The translations under genes were made by a program, and so were the position numbers. Positions 61,801 to 64,000 of a stretch of 64,000 bases of DNA are shown here, piece after piece (position 1 is the stretch's first letter; the number at the start of each line of letters is the position of its first letter). Location: NCBI GenBank assembly GCA_025201765.1, contig MU623451.1, positions 62,001-126,000 on the forward strand. The letters are read 5' to 3'. This DNA is from Daldinia sp. FL1419 (lineage: Eukaryota > Ascomycota > Sordariomycetes > Xylariales > Hypoxylaceae). The notes under the pieces are model-generated. The model searched no databases. It was not told the origin of the DNA and worked only from the letters and a program-made list of their open reading frames with translations.

Positions 61801-64000
61801 GATCACGAGCATCACGCCGTTCATCTGCTGTCCGGGCCCAGGACTCCACCGACATTTTAATGAACATTTTCGAGAATATCGATGATCCAGACGCATATTA
61901 CGGACTCAGTCATACTTCAAGTTTGAGTAACGTCCTAGCACGACTTGAGTACGAAAAGAATGGTAGCATGAGTTTAGCATTCCGTGGGGCACAGTATGAC
62001 AGTCACATCCGTAGAAGAGATCTAGCCGCCGCAAATATTGACAGCCAATCCCTAGTAGGGACATTGAGTAATCTTGGACTATCGGGATTGTCACACTCTC
62101 TGCTTCAAACAGAGCAGGGCCTGGATGGTTCGTCTGCTACCGTGGAAAGCACATTTAACACAGCTAGGCGACTAGAAATCTGGAACTTGCCAGCTCCAAC
62201 GTCTACTGGAAATCCCTCCGTAACTTTATACAAAGCCTACCAAACTTGGCATCAGGCTACTGAGCTAAGTCCCGCGAGAAATGCCACTCATAATGGCTTT
62301 AGCGACACTATGCGAAATGTGGCCAAAAAGGACCTCACTCCCGCTCGACTACGCCATCATTTAAGCGCATTGGCCGTATTGACGGAGCTTAACGATGTAG
62401 TTGAGATCGCTGACCCGACTGAACTTGATGGAGTTTTAACAACGTTCACAGAGCGCTCGGGATGGATGAAAAGCGGACGGTATGTAGCAACCTGGGATTT
62501 ACCATACGGTCATTAACAAAATTATAGATACGAAGACGTTAGCCGAATCTTGTCTTGCAGGGAGACGACCTTGAGTGTACTAGCTCAAACGTCCCAGCGC
62601 CGTGGTATGACGAAGATAAGTTCACCAGAAGCCACATTATCACAGATTAAATCAATGTTATTATCGTCTAGTATTTATAGATATCACCGAGCCACACAGG
62701 AGTCCTTGAATATTGCAACATCCATTAAGGACTTAGTAGTGCCCAGTGCTGATCTCGGATTACATCTTGATTCTGTCGCAAAATTTGAGGCAGCTGACGC
62801 ATTATGGGACCATGGCGAGATGACATCTTCTATACATTTGCTACAGAGTATCGACGAGGACCCAAATCTGAAGAAGCAAACAATTCCTATCAGCCGACCA
62901 GATCTACTCGCCAAGACTGGATACCAAATCTCCGTGGCAAAGTTAGAAAAACCAGAGACTATCCAAAAGGAATACCTACAACCTGCTTTAAAGGAACTAA
63001 GAGGTAAAACCGATAGCCGAGAGGCCGGTAAGGTGTATCACCAGTTCGCTATGTTCTGCGACGAGCAGCTGCAAAATCCAGACGGGTTGGAGGATTTGGC
63101 TCGCCTACAACATCTAAGGAAAGGGAAAAGCGACGAAGTCTTACAGCTCAAAGGGCTCATTTCCAGTTCCAAAAACTCACAAACGAAATCACGGTACAAC
63201 AGCCATCTCACTAAAGCAAAGCAGTGGCTCGACTTGGACGAGCAGGAATTACGCCGTGTGGAACAAAGCCGAACAGAATTTATCAGGCTGAGTTTAGAGA
63301 ACTACCTACTTTCTCTCGTGTCTTGCGACGACCACAACAACGATGCGCTGAGATTCACAGCCTTGTGGCTCGAACGATCATCCGAAGAATTTACTAACCA
63401 AGCCGTGATGAAATATATTGACAAAGTGGCCACCCGAAAGTTTGCAACGCTAATGAACCAACTTACCTCACGATTACTCGATCAGAGGAGTACATTTCAA
63501 AGTCTTCTATCTGAGCTGGTATATCGCATCTGTGTTGACCACCCTTACCATGGGATGTATCAAATATGGTCGGGAATGAAGTCCCGCACAAACGACAAAG
63601 ACGACGTAGCCGTGTCGCGCCAGAAAGCTACAGACAGGGTTGGTAAGAGACTTGCCCAAACGGAATCAGTATCAAGAATATGGGCCGCTATCGATAAAAC
63701 GAGCAAGGCGTACCACATGTTGGCAGTGGAACGGGACACTTCGCGCTATAAGGCAGGGCAAAAGGTCGCCGTCAAGGACTCTACTGGCGGATCCAACCTT
63801 GCAAGCGCTCTGGCAAAATGGAAAATACCACCTCCTACAATGCAAATCGAGCTCTCCACTAGCCGTGATTATAGCCATATCCCATATATTTCAAAGATAG
63901 AACCGAGTATGTCTATCGCCTCCGGCGTCAGCGCACCGAAGATTATCACCGTGGTGGGTACCAACGGAGAACGCTTTAAGCAGCTTGTCAAAGGCGGAAA
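55877..64000 (+). CDS. TEL1: ATM-family checkpoint kinase Tel1 (5' complete, 3' cut by window end)
   Basis: Seven exons are visible: 55877-55925, 55988-56035, 56102-56144, 56195-57565, 57618-57958, 58015-62479 and 62528 to the window end (2596 residues so far). Introns are 48-66 bp. The three first exons are only 43-49 bp; joined they give MAPRQKARQI... followed by RSSGLDDLIHIFKEQ, which resembles the N-terminal TAN motif of Tel1, and the next junction gives NFSTLDDKSYHITFEALFRC. A long helical HEAT-repeat region follows, then a FAT domain (from about residue 2100; FEAADALWDHGEMTSSIHLL, YHQFAMFCDEQL). The last residues, PKIITVVGTNGERFKQLVKGG minus its final residue, begin the PI3K-like kinase domain. 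Tel1 responds to DNA double-strand breaks and maintains telomeres in the nucleus. The catalytic loop and FATC lie beyond the window. Confidence 0.95.

Overview
The window is nuclear DNA from a filamentous ascomycete (Pezizomycotina), most likely a Sordariomycete. Evidence: nearly all genes are split by short GT-AG introns (48-132 bp, usually with a CTAAC/CTGAC-like branch site). The gene set is fungal (Pth11/SAT4-type rhodopsin-domain protein, fungal GH55 glucanase, DHA2 drug transporters, TEL1, NUP192, MIP1). The intergenic DNA is full of TACCTACCTAGGTAGGTA-type words that I associate with Sordariomycete genomes. The species cannot be named from the sequence alone.

Layout. 0-4 kb: a DUF1275 membrane protein (+) converging on a DHA2-type MFS exporter (-). 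4.26-5.03 kb: a TA-flanked MITE-like element with an almost pure A/T core, followed by 3.7 kb without a gene. 8.7-13.5 kb: secreted GH55 beta-1,3-glucanase and a FIT/Scs3 lipid-droplet protein. 14.7-15.5 kb: a decayed gene for a fungal kinase-like domain of the type found with HeLo/prion-inhibition modules. 15.7-20 kb: secreted type-B carboxylesterase and a rhodopsin-domain integral membrane protein, both (-). 22.3-25.9 kb: mitochondrial DNA polymerase MIP1 (-). 28.6-30.7 kb: a second 14-TM MFS transporter whose last intron contains a 10-N assembly gap and homopolymer runs. 33.0-34.7 kb: RING protein with SUMO-interaction-like motifs. 36.1-41.8 kb: head-to-head pair of a CLC chloride channel/antiporter (-) and a neurochondrin-family protein (+). 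44.3-46.2 kb: amino-acid permease (-). 48.28-48.71 kb: a second MITE-like element, of hAT/Ac type. 49.25-64 kb: head-to-head NUP192 (-) and TEL1 (+, cut by the window end inside its kinase domain).

Intron-exon models were worked out by hand. In each case the exon lengths sum to a whole number of codons (TEL1 is open at the 3' end), and the reading frame across each junction rejoins a recognisable family sequence. The least certain model is the first exon of the RING gene.

The genes are mostly independent housekeeping and transport functions. I see no biosynthetic gene cluster, no CRISPR, no tRNA or rRNA gene, and no convincing new multi-gene system. The points most worth a second look are the two MITE-like elements, an in-frame Ser/Thr-rich tail directly after the GH55 stop codon, the kinase-like pseudogene, and the MFS gene split by the assembly gap.
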